From assembly GCA_948099385.1 (NCBI GenBank), contig CANUEZ040000198.1:3982501-4046500 (forward strand): a stretch of DNA of 64,000 nucleotides, read 5' to 3'. Numbering within the stretch: the first letter of the stretch is position 1; every line of letters starts with the position of its first letter. A program made the position numbers and the translations under genes. Of this stretch, positions 1 through 11,500 are shown piece after piece. The notes under the pieces are model-generated. The model saw only the letters and a list, made by a program, of their open reading frames with translations. It made no database searches and was not told the origin of the DNA. This stretch comes from Fasciola hepatica (taxonomy: Eukaryota > Platyhelminthes > Trematoda > Plagiorchiida > Fasciolidae).

Positions 1-55
1 ATAGTGACAAAAGCGTGCAAAAACTACTTCACACTTGCATTGATCCGAAACCACT

Positions 56-70
56 AACAACAACAAAAAA
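56..70 (+). repeat. Length-variable CAA/poly-A tract within the unit
   Basis: In unit 1 this is acaacaacaaaaaag, with one extra CAA followed by six A. Other units lack the extra CAA and have six, seven, eight or nine A before the G. The seven-A form gives most 658 bp units. The CAA+6A and 9A forms give 660 bp. Eight A gives 659 bp (units 26, 45, 70, 73, 92), and six A without the extra CAA occurs in units 28, 47 and 94. This tract accounts for most of the length variation in the array. It behaves as a small microsatellite, consistent with replication slippage. It also often differs between otherwise matching units of large duplicated blocks, for example unit 20 versus 39 and unit 23 versus 42. 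Confidence 0.85.
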
Positions 71-238
71 GAACTCAGCAGAGAGGGTTTGACGTCGTTC
101 TACGATGATTCATTCATTCGCCATATATCTGGTATTGTTGAATATTACTTGTGTTATAATGGACAAGACGTGCATGGGTAGTAGGTTGTTTATGCCAAGA
201 TGGCTTGTTCGGACATGGACAAAACAAACCAAACGTTA

Positions 239-254
239 CAAACATGCTTGTTTG
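239..254. other. 6 bp inverted repeat CAAACA-TGCT-TGTTTG
   Basis: CAAACA and TGTTTG are reverse complements separated by TGCT. The dyad is present in nearly all units. It is broken by a one-base-shorter form (gcttcttgc instead of gcttgtttgc) in units 32, 51, 64 and 66. No function can be assigned. Short dyads are common in satellite units. Confidence 0.5.
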
Positions 255-410
255 CAAAGTGGCTGCCCCCGTTCACTTGAAGACAGTGACCATCCGACGG
301 AGAAGCTGTCGTGTGGTTTGCCTGTTGTTGCTCACCTTATCGCGTTCAGTCTCTTCGGCATAGCGGCAATGGTAATCCACGACTGACGACAGTTCCCTTT
401 TCAGCAATCA

Positions 411-427
411 ACTACTTACCAAGTAGT
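411..427. other. Perfect 7 bp hairpin repeated in most units
   Basis: ACTACTT, a three-base spacer ACC, then AAGTAGT forms a perfect inverted repeat that could fold as a 7 bp stem with a 3-base loop. It recurs at the same place in most units. In units 55, 58, 61, 64, 70 and 75 both arms change (actacgt and aagtatt) without restoring pairing, and in units 31 and 50 only the right arm changes. The stem is therefore not strictly maintained, which argues against a required RNA structure. No poly-T terminator-like run follows it. Confidence 0.6.
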
Positions 428-1256
428 ATATACGCTCACCACACTTGGAGAGATATGCTTCTGTTTTTGATAAGAAATCGGAAATGCTCCAAGGAGTGAG
501 GGCATTGAACGTATGCGAATCCATAGAACCTGTGGCACTACCGATGAAGTCCATTCCATAGAAAGTTAGAGATGGATTTGATCACGAGCTGAACATTCTT
601 ACATGAGAAGACGTCCTGGTTAGAACTGATTAACCGACAGATTGGGTCAGTCAAATCGTCATAGTGACAAAAGCGTGCAAAAACTACTTCACACTTGCAT
701 TGATCCGAAACCACTAACAACAACAAAAAAGAACTCAGCAGAGAGGGTTTGACGTCGATCTACGCTGATTCATTCATTCGCCATATATCTGGTATTGTTG
801 AATATTACTTGCGTTATAATGGACAAGACGTGCATGGGTAGTAGGTTGTTTATGCCAAGATGGCTTGTTCGGACATGGACAAAACAAACCAAACGTTACA
901 AACATGCTTGTTTGCAAAGTGGCTGCCCCCGTTCACTTGAAGACAGTGACCATCCGACGGAGAAGCTGTCATGTGGTTCGCCTGTTGTTGCTCACCTTAT
1001 CGCGTTCAGTCTCTTGGGCATAGCGGCAATGAAAAATCCACGACTAACGACAGTTCCCTTTTCAGCAATCAACTACTTACCAAGTAGTATATACGCTCAC
1101 CACACTTGGAAAGATATGCTTCTGATTTTGATGAGAAATCGGAAATGCTTCAAGGAGTGAGGGCATTGAACGTATGCGAATCCATAGAACCTGTGGCACT
1201 ACCGATGAAGTCCATTCCATAGAAAAGTTGAGATGGATTTGATCACGAGCTGAACA

Positions 1257-1270
1257 TTCTCACATGAGAA
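1257..1270. other. Near-palindrome TTCTCACATGAGAA, variant-dependent
   Basis: Six-base arms TTCTCA and TGAGAA flank a CA spacer. It is intact in units with the attctcaca variant, which are most units after about 27.8 kb and some earlier ones. It is imperfect in units with attcttaca (for example units 1, 3, 12, 14, 15 and 17). The dyad thus tracks subfamily identity. No protein or function can be inferred from it. Confidence 0.45.
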
Positions 1271-1677
1271 GACGTCCTATTTAGAACAGATCAATCGACT
1301 GATTGGGTCAGTCAAATCGTCATAGTGACAAAAGCGTGCAAAAACTACTTCACATTTGCATTGATCCGAAACCACTAACAACAACAAAAAAGAACTCAGC
1401 AGAGAGGGTTTGACGTCGATCTACGATGATTCATTCATTCGCCATATATCTGGTATTGTTGAATATTACTTGTGTTATAATGGACAAGACGTGCATGGGT
1501 AATAGGTTGTTTATGCCAAGATGGCTTGTTCGGACATGGACAAAACAAACCAAACGTTACAAACATGCTTGTTTGCAAAGTGGCTGCCCCCGTTCACTTG
1601 AAGACAGTGACCATCCGACGGAGAAGCTGTCGTGTGGTTCGCCTGTTGTTGCTCACCTTATCGCGCTCAGTCTCTTG

Positions 1678-4600
1678 GGCATAGCGGCAATGGTAATCCA
1701 CGACTGACGACAGTTCCCTTTTCAGCAATCAACTACTTACCAAGTAGTATATACGCTCACCACACTTGGAAAGATATGCTCCTGTTTTTGATGAGAAATC
1801 GGAAATGCTTCAAGGAGTGAGGGCATTGAACGTATGCGAATCCATAGAACCTGTGGCACTACCGATGAAGTCCATTCCATAGATAGTTAGAGATGGATTT
1901 GATCACGAGCTGAACATTCTTACATGAGAAGACGTCCTGGTTAGAACTGATCAACCGACAGATTGAGTCAGTCAAATCGTCATAGTGACAAAAGCGTGCA
2001 AAAACTACTTCACATTTGCATTGATCCGAAACCACTAACAACAACAAAAAAGAACTCAGCAGAGAGGGTTTGACGTCGATCTACGATGATTCATTCATTC
2101 GCCATATATCTGGTATTGTTGAATATTACTTGTGTTATAATGGACAAGACGTGCATGGGTAGTAGGTTGTTTATGCCAAGATGGCTTGTTCGGACATGGA
2201 CAAAACAAACCAAACGTTACAAACATGCTTGTTTGCAAAGTGGCTGCCCCCGTTCACTTGAAGACAGTGACCATCCGACGGAGAAGCTGTCATGTGGTTT
2301 GCCTGTTGTTGCTCACCTTATCGCGTTCAGTCTCTTGGGCATAGCGGCAATGGTAATCCACGACTGACGACAGTTCCCTTTTCAGCAATCAACTACTTAC
2401 CAAGTAGTATATACGCTCACCACACTTGGAAAGATATGCTTCTGTTTTTGATGAGAAATCGGAAATGCTTCAAGGAGTGAGGGCATTGAACGTATGCGAA
2501 TCCATAGAACCTGTGGCACTACCGATGAAGTCCATTCCATAGAAAGTTAGAGATGGATTTGATCACGAGCTGAACATTCTCACATGAGAAGACGTCCTGG
2601 TTAGAACTGATCAACCGACAGATTGGGTCAGTCAAATCGTCATAGTGACAAAAGCGTGCAAAAACTACTTCACATTTGCATTGATCCGAAACCACTAACA
2701 ACAAAAAAAGAACTCAGCAGAGAGGGTTTGACGTCGTTCTACGATGATTCATTCATTCGCCATATATCTGGTATTGTTGAATATTACTTGTGTTATAATG
2801 GACAAGACGTGCATGGGTAATAGGTTGTTTATGCCAAGATAGCTTGTTCGGACATGGACAAAACAAACCAAACGTTACAAACATGCTTGTTTGCAAAGTG
2901 GCTGCCCCGTTCACTGGAAGACATAGACCATCCGACCGAGAAGCTGTCGTGTGGTTCGCCTGTTGTTGCTCACCTTATCGCGTTCAGTCTCTTGGGCATA
3001 GCGGCAATGGTAATCCACGACTGACGACAGTTCCCTTTTCAGCAATCAACTACTTACCAAGCAGTAAATACGCTCACCACACTTGGAGAGATATGCTTCT
3101 GATTTTGATGAGAAATCGGAAATGCTTCAAGGAGTGAGGGCATTGAACGTATGCGAATCCATAGAACCTGTGGCACTACCGATGAAGTCCATTCCATAGA
3201 AAGTTAGAGATGGATTTGATCACGAGCTGAACATTCTCACATGAGAAGACGTCCTGGTTAGAACTGATCAACCGACAGATTGGGTCAGTCAAATCGTCAT
3301 AGTGACAAAAGCGTGCAAAAATTACTTCACATTTGCATGGATCCGAAACCACTAACAACAACAAAAAAGAACTCAGCAGAGAGGGTTTGACGTCGATCTA
3401 CGCTGATTCATTCATTCGCCATATATCTGGTATTGTTGAATATTACTTGCGTTATAATGGACAAGACGTGCATGGGTAGTAGGTCGTTTATGCCAAGATG
3501 GCTTGTTCGGACATGGACAAAACAAACCAAACGTTACAAACATGCTTGTTTGCAAAGTGGCTGCCCCCGTTCACTTGAAGACAGTGACCATCCGACGGAG
3601 AAGCTGTCGTGTGGTTCGCCTGTTGTTGCTCACCTTATCGCGTTCAGTCTCTTCGGCATAGCGGCAATGGTAATCCACGACTGACGACAGTTCCCTTTTC
3701 AGCAATCAACTACTTACCAAGTAGTATATACGCTCACCACACTTGGAAAGATATGCTCCTGTTTTTGATGAGAAATCGGAAATGCTTCAAGGAGTGAGGG
3801 CATTGAACGTATGCGAATCCATAGAACCTGTGGCACTACCGATGAAGTCCATTCCATAGATAGTTAGAGATGGATTTGATCACGAGCTGAACATTCTTAC
3901 ATGAGAAGACGTCCTGGTTAGAACTGATCAACCGACAGATTGAGTCAGTCAAATCGTCATAGTGACAAAAGCGTGCAAAAACTACTTCACATTTGCATTG
4001 ATCCGAAACCACTAACAACAACAAAAAAGAACTCAGCAGAGAGGGTTTGACGTCGATCTACGATGATTCATTCATTCGCCATATATCTGGTATTGTTGAA
4101 TATTACTTGTGTTATAATGGACAAGACGTGCATGGGTAGTAGGTTGTTTATGCCAAGATGGCTTGTTCGGACATGGACAAAACAAACCAAACGTTACAAA
4201 CATGCTTGTTTGCAAAGTGGCTGCCCCCGTTCACTTGAAGACAGTGACCATCCGACGGAGAAGCTGTCATGTGGTTTGCCTGTTGTTGCTCACCTTATCG
4301 CGTTCAGTCTCTTGGGCATAGCGGCAATGGTAATCCACGACTGACGACAGTTCCCTTTTCAGCAATCAACTACTTACCAAGTAGTATATACGCTCACCAC
4401 TCTTGGAAAGATATGCTTCTGTTTTTGATGAGAAATCGGAAATGCTTCAAGGAGTGAGGGCATTGAACGTATGCGAATCCATAGAACCTGTGGCACTACC
4501 GATGAAGTCCATTCCATAGAAAGTTAGAGATGGATTTGATCACGAGCTGAACATTCTCACATGAGAAGACGTCCTGGTTAGAACTGATCAACCGACAGAT

Positions 4601-6867
4601 TGGGTCAGTCAAATCGTCATAGTGACAAAAGCGTGCAAAAACTACTTCACATTTGCATTGATCCGAAACCACTAACAACAAAAAAAGAACTCAGCAGAGA
4701 GGGTTTGACGTCGTTCTACGATGATTCATTCATTCGCCATATATCTGGTATTGTTGAATATTACTTGTGTTATAATGGACAAGACGTGCATGGGTAATAG
4801 GTTGTTTATGCCAAGATGGCTTGTTCGGACATGGACAAAACAAACCAAACGTTACAAACATGCTTGTTTGCAAAGTGGCTGCCCCGTTCACTGGAAGACA
4901 TAGACCATCCGACCGAGAAGCTGTCGTGTGGTTCGCCTGTTGTTGCTCACCTTATCGCGTTCAGTCTCTTGGGCATAGCGGCAATGGTAATCCACGACTG
5001 ACGACAGTTCCCTTTTCAGCAATCAACTACTTACCAAGCAGTAAATACGCTCACCACACTTGGAGAGATATGCTTCTGATTTTGATGAGAAATCGGAAAT
5101 GCTTCAAGGAGTGAGGGCATTGAACGTATGCGAATCCATAGAACCTGTGGCACTACCGATGAAGTCCATTCCATAGAAAGTTAGAGATGGATTTGATCAC
5201 GAGCTGAACATTCTCACATGAGAAGACGTCCTGGTTAGAACTGATCAACCGACAGATTGGGTCAGTCAAATCGTCATAGTGACAAAAGCGTGCAAAAATT
5301 ACTTCACATTTGCATGGATCCGAAACCACTAACAACAACAAAAAAGAACTCAGCAGAGAGGGTTTGACGTCGATCTACGCTGATTCATTCATTCGCCATA
5401 TATCTGGTATTGTTGAATATTACTTGCGTTATAATGGACAAGACGTGCATGGGTAGTAGGTTGTTTATGCCAAGATGGCTTGTTCGGACATGGACAAAAC
5501 AAACCAAACGTTACAAACATGCTTGTTTGCAAAGTGGCTGCCCCCGTTCACTTGAAGACAGTGACCATCCGACGGAGAAGCTGTCGTGTGGTTCGCCTGT
5601 TGTTGCTCACCTTATCGCGTTCAGTCTCTTCGGCATAGCGGCAATGGTAATCCACGACTGACGACAGTTCCCTTTTCAGCAATCAACTACTTACCAAGTA
5701 GTATATACGCTCACCACACTTGGAAAGATATGCTCCTGTTTTTGATGAGAAATCGGAAATGCTTCAAGGAGTGAGGGCATTGAACGTATGCGAATCCATA
5801 GAACCTGTGGCACTACCGATGAAGTCCATTCCATAGATAGTTAGAGATGGATTTGATCACGAGCTGAACATTCTTACATGAGAAGACGTCCTGGTTAGAA
5901 CTGATCAACCGACAGATTGAGTCAGTCAAATCGTCATAGTGACAAAAGCGTGCAAAAACTACTTCACATTTGCATTGATCCGAAACCACTAACAACAACA
6001 AAAAAGAACTCAGCAGAGAGGGTTTGACGTCGATCTACGATGATTCATTCATTCGCCATATATCTGGTATTGTTGAATATTACTTGTGTTATAATGGACA
6101 AGACGTGCATGGGTAGTAGGTTGTTTATGCCAAGATGGCTTGTTCGGACATGGACAAAACAAACCAAACGTTACAAACATGCTTGTTTGCAAAGTGGCTG
6201 CCCCCGTTCACTTGAAGACAGTGACCATCCGACGGAGAAGCTGTCATGTGGTTTGCCTGTTGTTGCTCACCTTATCGCGTTCAGTCTCTTGGGCATAGCG
6301 GCAATGGTAATCCACGACTGACGACAGTTCCCTTTTCAGCAATCAACTACTTACCAAGTAGTATATACGCTCACCACACTTGGAAAGATATGCTTCTGTT
6401 TTTGATGAGAAATCGGAAATGCTTCAAGGAGTGAGGGCATTGAACGTATGCGAATCCATAGAACCTGTGGCACTACCGATGAAGTCCATTCCATAGAAAG
6501 TTAGAGATGGATTTGATCACGAGCTGAACATTCTCACATGAGAAGACGTCCTGGTTAGAACTGATCAACCGACAGATTGGGTCAGTCAAATCGTCATAGT
6601 GACAAAAGCGTGCAAAAACTACTTCACATTTGCATTGATCCGAAACCACTAACAACAAAAAAAGAACTCAGCAGAGAGGGTTTGACGTCGTTCTACGATG
6701 ATTCATTCATTCGCCATATATCTGGTATTGTTGAATATTACTTGTGTTATAATGGACAAGACGTGCATGGGTAATAGGTTGTTTATGCCAAGATAGCTTG
6801 TTCGGACATGGACAAAACAAACCAAACGTTACAAACATGCTTGTTTGCAAAGTGGCTGCCCCCGTTC
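1678..6867. repeat. Block 2: 1,977 bp trimer higher-order repeat, about 2.6 copies
   Basis: Anchors 2292, 2949, 3609, 4269, 4926, 5586, 6246 and 6904 repeat with spacing 657-660-660. Copies are about 1678-3654, 3655-5631 and 5632-6867 (partial). The order is type c (tagatagttag, gattgagtcag), type d (ctgtcatgtggtttgcc), then the divergent unit D (cactggaagacatagacc). I see three substitutions between copies 1 and 2: ggtcgttt/ggttgttt, agatagc/agatggc and cacacttgg/cactcttgg. Identity is therefore about 99.8%. In copy 3 the D unit (unit 11) recovers the common gcccccg and gacggag forms, which marks the end of the shared stretch. Block edges are set by the last diagnostic difference and are uncertain by tens of bases. 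Confidence 0.85.
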
Positions 6868-8551
6868 ACTGGAAGACATAGACCATCCGACGGAGAAGCT
6901 GTCGTGTGGTTCGCCTGTTGTTGCTCACCTTATCGCGTTCAGTCTCTTGGGCATAGCGGCAATGGTAATCCACGACTGACGACAGTTCCCTTTTCAGCAA
7001 TCAACTACTTACCAAGTAGTATATACGCTCACCACACTTGGAAAGATATGCTCCTGTTTTTGATAAGAAATCGGAAATGCTTCAAGGAGTGAGGGCATTG
7101 AACGTATGCGAATCCATAGAACCTGTGGCACTACCGATGAAGTCCATTCCATAGAAAGTTAGAGATGGATTTGATCACGAGCTGAACATTCTTACATGAG
7201 AAGACGTCCTGGTTAGAACTGATCAACCGACAGATTGAGTCAGTCAAATCGTCATAGTGACAAAAGCGTGCAAAAACTACTTCACACTTGCATTGATCCG
7301 AAACCACTAACAACAACAAAAAAGAACTCAGCAGAGAGGGTTTGACGTCGTTCTACGATGATTCATTCATTCGCCATATATCTGGTATTGTTGAATATTA
7401 CTTGTGTTATAATGGACAAGACGTGCATGGGTAGTAGGTTGTTTATGCCAAGATGGCTTGTTCGGACATGGAAAAAACAAACCAAACGTTACAAACATGC
7501 TTGTTTGCAAAGTGGCTGCCCCCGTTCACTTGAAGACAGTGACCATCCGACGGAGAAGCTGTCGTGTGGTTTGCCTGTTGTTGCTCACCTTATCGCGTTC
7601 AGTCTCTTCGGCATAGCGGCAATGGTAATCCACGACTGACGACAGTTCCCTTTTCAGCAATCAACTACTTACCAAGTAGTATATACGCTCACCACACTTG
7701 GAGAGATATGCTTCTGTTTTTGATAAGAAATCGGAAATGCTCCAAGGAGTGAGGGCATTGAACGTATGCGAATCCATAGAACCTGTGGCACTACCGATGA
7801 AGTCCATTCCATAGAAAGTTAGAGATGGATTTGATCACGAGCTGAACATTCTTACATGAGAAGACTTCCTGGTTAGAACTGATTAACCGACAGATTGGGT
7901 CAGTCAAATCGTCATAGTGACAAAAGCGTGCAAAAACTACTTCACATTTGCATGGATCCGAAACCACTAACAACAAAAAAAGAACTCAGCAGAGAGGGTT
8001 TGACGTCGATCTACGATGATTCATTCATTCGCCATATATCTGGTATTGTTGAATATTACTTGCGTTATAATGGACAAGACGTGCATGGGTAGTAGGTTGT
8101 TTATGCCAAGATGGCTTGTTCGGACATGGACAAAACAAACCAAACGTTACAAACATGCTTGTTTGCAAAGTGGCTGCCCCCGTTCACTTGAAGACAGTGA
8201 CCATCCGACGGAGAAGCTGTCGTGTGGTTCGCCTGTTGTTGCTCACCTTATCGCGTTCAGTCTCTTGGGCATAGCGGCAATGAAAAATCCACGACTGACG
8301 ACAGTTCCCTTTTCAGCAATCAACTACTTACCAAGTAGTATATACGCTCACCACACTTGGAAAGATATGCTTCTGATTTTGATGAGAAATCGGAAATGCT
8401 TCAAGGAGTGAGGGCATTGAACGTATGCGAATCCATAGAACCTGTGGCACTACCGATGAAGTCCATTCCATAGAAAAGTTGAGATGGATTTGATCACGAG
8501 CTGAACATTCTCACATGAGAAGACGTCCTATTTAGAACAGATCAATCGACT
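6868..8551. repeat. Block 3: end of unit 11 and units 12-13 (types a, b)
   Basis: Anchors are 7564 and 8222. Unit 12 is type a, with gacttcctgg and gattaaccg, and carries ggaaaaaacaa in place of ggacaaaacaa. Unit 13 is type b, with gcaatgaaaaatcc near 8280 and cctatttagaacagatc near 8527. The pair repeats the order of units 1-2 and leads into the first copy of the 12.52 kb block. In unit 13 the one-base insertion joins two forward frames into a 131-residue frame (8016-8411), which I read as a by-product of the indel and not as a gene. Confidence 0.75.
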
Positions 8552-11500
8552 GATTGGGTCAGTCAAATCGTCATAGTGACAAAAGCGTGCAAAAACTACT
8601 TCACATTTGCATTGATCCGAAACCACTAACAACAACAAAAAAGAACTCAGCAGAGAGGGTTTGACGTCGATCTACGATGATTCATTCATTCGCCATATAT
8701 CTGGTATTGTTGAATATTACTTGTGTTATAATGGACAAGACGTGCATGGGTAGTAGGTTGTTTATGCCAAGATGGCTTGTTCGGACATGGACAAAACAAA
8801 CCAAACGTTACAAACATGCTTGTTTGCAAAGTGGCTGCCCCCGTTCACTTGAAGACAGTGACCATCCGACGGAGAAGCTGTCGTGTGGTTCGCCTGTTGT
8901 TGCTCACCTTATCGCGCTCAGTCTCTTGGGCATAGCGGCAATGGTAATCCACGACTGACGACAGTTCCCTTTTCAGCAATCAACTACTTACCAAGTAGTA
9001 TATACGCTCACCACACTTGGAAAGATATGCTCCTGTTTTTGATGAGAAATCGGAAATGCTTCAAGGAGTGAGGGCATTGAACGTATGCGAATCCATAGAA
9101 CCTGTGGCACTACCGATGAAGTCCATTCCATAGAAAGTTAGAGATGGATTTGATCACGAGCTGAACATTCTTACATGAGAAGACGTCCTGGTTAGAACTG
9201 ATCAACCGACAGACTGAGTCAGTCAAATCGTCATAGTGACAAAAGCGTGCAAAAACTACTTCACACTTGCATTGATCCGAAACCACTAACAACAAAAAAA
9301 GAACTCAGCAGAGAGGGTTTGACTTCGTTCTACGATGATCTATTCATTCGCCATATATCTGGTATTGTTGAATATTACTTGTGTTATAATGGACAAGACG
9401 TGCATGGGTAGTAGGTTGTTTATGCCAAGATGGCTTGTTCGGACATGGACAAAACAAACCAAACGTTACAAACATGCTTGTTTGCAAAGTGGCTGCCCCC
9501 GTTCACTTGAAGACAGTGACCATCCGACGGAGAAGCTGTCGTGTGGTTTGCCTGTTGTTGCTCACCTTATCGCGTTCAGTCTCTTGGGCATAGCGGCAAT
9601 GGTAATCCACGACTGACGACAGTTCCCTTTTCAGCAATCAACTACTTACCAAGTAGTATATACGCTCACCACACTTGGAGAGATATGCTTCTGTTTTTGA
9701 TAAGAAATCGGAAATGCTCCAAGGAGTGAGGGCATTGAACGTATGCGAATCCATAGAACCTGTGGCACTACCGATGAAGTCCATTCCATAGAAAGTTAGA
9801 GATGGATTTGATCACGAGCTGAACATTCTTACATGAGAAGACTTCCTGGTTAGAACTGATTAACCGACAGATTGGGTCAGTCAAATCGTCATAGTGACAA
9901 AAGCGTGCAAAAACTACTTCACATTTGCATTGATCCGAAACCACTAACAACAAAAAAAGAACTCAGCAGAGAGGGTTTGACGTCGTTCTACGATGATTCA
10001 TTCATTCGCCATATATCTGGTATTGTTGAATATTACTTGTGTTATAATGGACAAGACGTGCATGGGTAGTAGGTTGTTTATGCCAAGATGGCTTGTTCGG
10101 ACATGGACAAAACAAACCAAACGTTACAAACATGCTTGTTTGCAAAGTGGCTGCCACCGTTCACTTGAAGACAGTGACCATCCGACGGAGAAGCTGTCGT
10201 GTGGTTCGCCTGTTGTTGCTCACCTTATCGCGTTCAGTCTCTTGGGCATAGCGGCAATGGTAATCCACGACTGACGACAGTTCCCTTTTCAGCAATCAAC
10301 TACTTACCAAGTAGTATATACGCTCACCACACTTGGAAAGATATGCTTCTGATTTTGATGAGAAATCGGAAATGCTTCAAGGAGTGAGGGCATTGAACGT
10401 ATGCGAATCCATAGAACCTGTGGCACTACCGATGAAGTCCATTCCATAGAAAAGTTGAGATGGATTTGATCACGAGCTGAACATTCTCACATGAGAAGAC
10501 GTCCTATTTAGAACAGATCAATCGACTGATTGGGTCAGTCAAATCGTCATAGTGACAAAAGCGTGCAAAAACTACTTCACATTTGCATTGATCCGAAACC
10601 ACTAACAACAACAAAAAAGAACTCAGCAGAGAGGGTTTGACGTCGATCTACGATGATTCATTCATTCGCCATATATCTGGTATTGTTGAATATTACTTGT
10701 GTTATAATGGACAAGACGTGCATGGGTAGTAGGTTGTTTATGCCAAGATGGCTTGTTCGGACATGGACAAAACAAACCAAACGTTACAAACATGCTTGTT
10801 TGCAAAGTGGCTGCCCCCGTTCACTTGAAGACAGTGACCATCCGACGGAGAAGCTGTCGTGTGGTTCGCCTGTTGTTGCTCACCTTATCGCTCTCAGTCT
10901 CTTGGGCATAGCGGCAATGGTAATCCACGACTGACGACAGTTCCCTTTTCAGCAATCAACTACTTACCAAGTAGTATATACGCTCACCACACTTGGAAAG
11001 ATATGCTCCTGTTTTTGATGAGAAATCGGAAATCCTTCAAGGAGTGAGGGCATTGAACGTATGCGAATCCATAGAACCTGTGGCACTACCGATGAAGTCC
11101 ATTCCATAGATAGTTAGAGATGGATTTGATCACGAGCTGAACATTCTTACATGAGAAGACGTCCTGGTTAGAACTGATCAACCGACAGATTGAGTCAGTC
11201 AAATCGTCATAGTGACAAAAGCGTGCAAAAACTACTTCACACTTGCATTGATCCGAAACCACTAACAACAACAAAAAAGAACTCAGCAGAGAGGGTTTGA
11301 CGTCGATCTACGATGATTCATTCATTCGCCATATATCTGGTATTGTTGAATATTACTTGTGTTATAATGGACAAGACGTGCATGGGTAGTAGGTTGTTTA
11401 TGCCAAGATGGCTTGTTCGGACATGGACAAAACAAACCAAACGTTACAAACATGCTTGTTTGCAAAGTGGCTGCCCCCGTTCACTTGAAGACAGTGACCA

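Larger units (their letters stand above)
1..660 (+). repeat. Reference satellite unit (unit 1, 660 bp)
   Basis: This is the first complete unit, used here as the reference frame. Landmarks in order are: a length-variable CAA/poly-A tract (56-70); a GACGTC palindrome near 92; a short dyad at 239-254; the conserved anchor at 311; a 7 bp hairpin at 411-427; a paired CCATAGAA motif near 520 and 555; and a second GACGTC near 611. The unit has the type 'a' variants: gagagatatg, gataagaaatc and gctccaagg (about 447-492), with gattaaccg near the end. Nothing in it matches a 5S rRNA, tRNA, U2 or spliced-leader gene by eye. Short frames on both strands are not supported as genes. Type 'a' recurs in units 12, 15, 20, 34 and 39, and in the distal half of units 23 and 42. 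Confidence 0.9.
1..1677. repeat. Block 1: units 1-2 and the first part of unit 3 (types a, b, c)
   Basis: Anchors are 311, 971 and 1632. Unit 1 is type a (gataagaaatc, gctccaagg). Unit 2 is type b: gcaatgaaaaatcc adds one base, and the end has cctatttagaacagatc and aatcgactg. Unit 3 is type c (gcgctcag, tagatagttag, cagattgagtcag). Units 1-3 resemble units 12-14 at a shift of 7,251-7,253 bp, so the trimer block that follows looks like an insertion or expansion within an a-b-c/e order. Unit 2 has a CTG in place of the ATG that would start the largest forward frame. Confidence 0.8.

Noticed and set aside
148..165. Bacterial -10-like TATAAT (gtgttataatgg)
   Set aside because: No suitable -35 element, no downstream gene, and the context is eukaryote-like satellite DNA. 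The string becomes ttataaggg in the most amplified units.
201..325. RNA polymerase III A-box-like (tggcttgttcgg) and B-box-like (ggttcgcc) strings
   Set aside because: The matches are partial, the spacing of about 110 bp is too long for a tRNA or simple tRNA-derived SINE, there is no cloverleaf, and the A-box-like string is mutated in over twenty units.
355..372. CENP-B box-like sequence in ttcggcatagcggcaatgg
   Set aside because: TTCG and the central A fit NTTCGNNNNANNCGGGN, but the CGGG end does not. It occurs only in units with the cttcggcat variant. No unit shows a full match by eye.
105..386. 93-residue forward open frame (starts MIHSF or MIYSF) repeated in many units
   Set aside because: The start becomes CTG in units 2, 6, 9, 25, 32, 44, 51, 69 and 71. 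A TGG becomes TAG in unit 66 and most of units 69-91. One-base indels shift it in units 2, 5, 8, 13, 18, 28, 32, 37, 43, 47, 51, 64, 66 and 94. There is no recognisable domain. Openness reflects repetition of the DNA.
311..499. 62-residue forward frame beginning at GTG or ATG (MWFACC)
   Set aside because: It overlaps the 93-residue frame in another phase, usually starts at GTG, matches no known protein, and is open in most units simply because the DNA is similar.
455..500. Hammerhead ribozyme-like string (tttttgatgagaaatcgg followed by gaaatgc)
   Set aside because: Some animal satellites carry hammerheads, so I looked for the CTGATGA and GAAA cores. Here the core is TTGATGA, stem II does not pair and no stem III partner is present. 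A second weak candidate, ccgatgaagtcc with tagaaag (about 540-565), also lacks a stem II.
1..660. 5S rRNA, U2 snRNA or spliced-leader tandem gene repeat
   Set aside because: Tandem units of this size can hold such genes, but no 5S internal control region, U2 start or clear Sm site with a splice donor is visible. The nearest Sm-like string (ctgattttgatg or ctgtttttgatg) varies between units.
538..726. 61-62 residue reverse-strand frame (MLLVVSD or MLLLVVSD)
   Set aside because: Its start sits in the variable CAA/poly-A tract and its length changes with tract slippage. No domain or codon-level conservation is visible. It is a shadow of the repeat.
8016..8411. 131-residue forward frame in units 13, 18, 37 and 43
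   Set aside because: It arises only where gcaatgaaaaatcc adds one base and joins two short frames. It is an indel by-product, not a fused gene.
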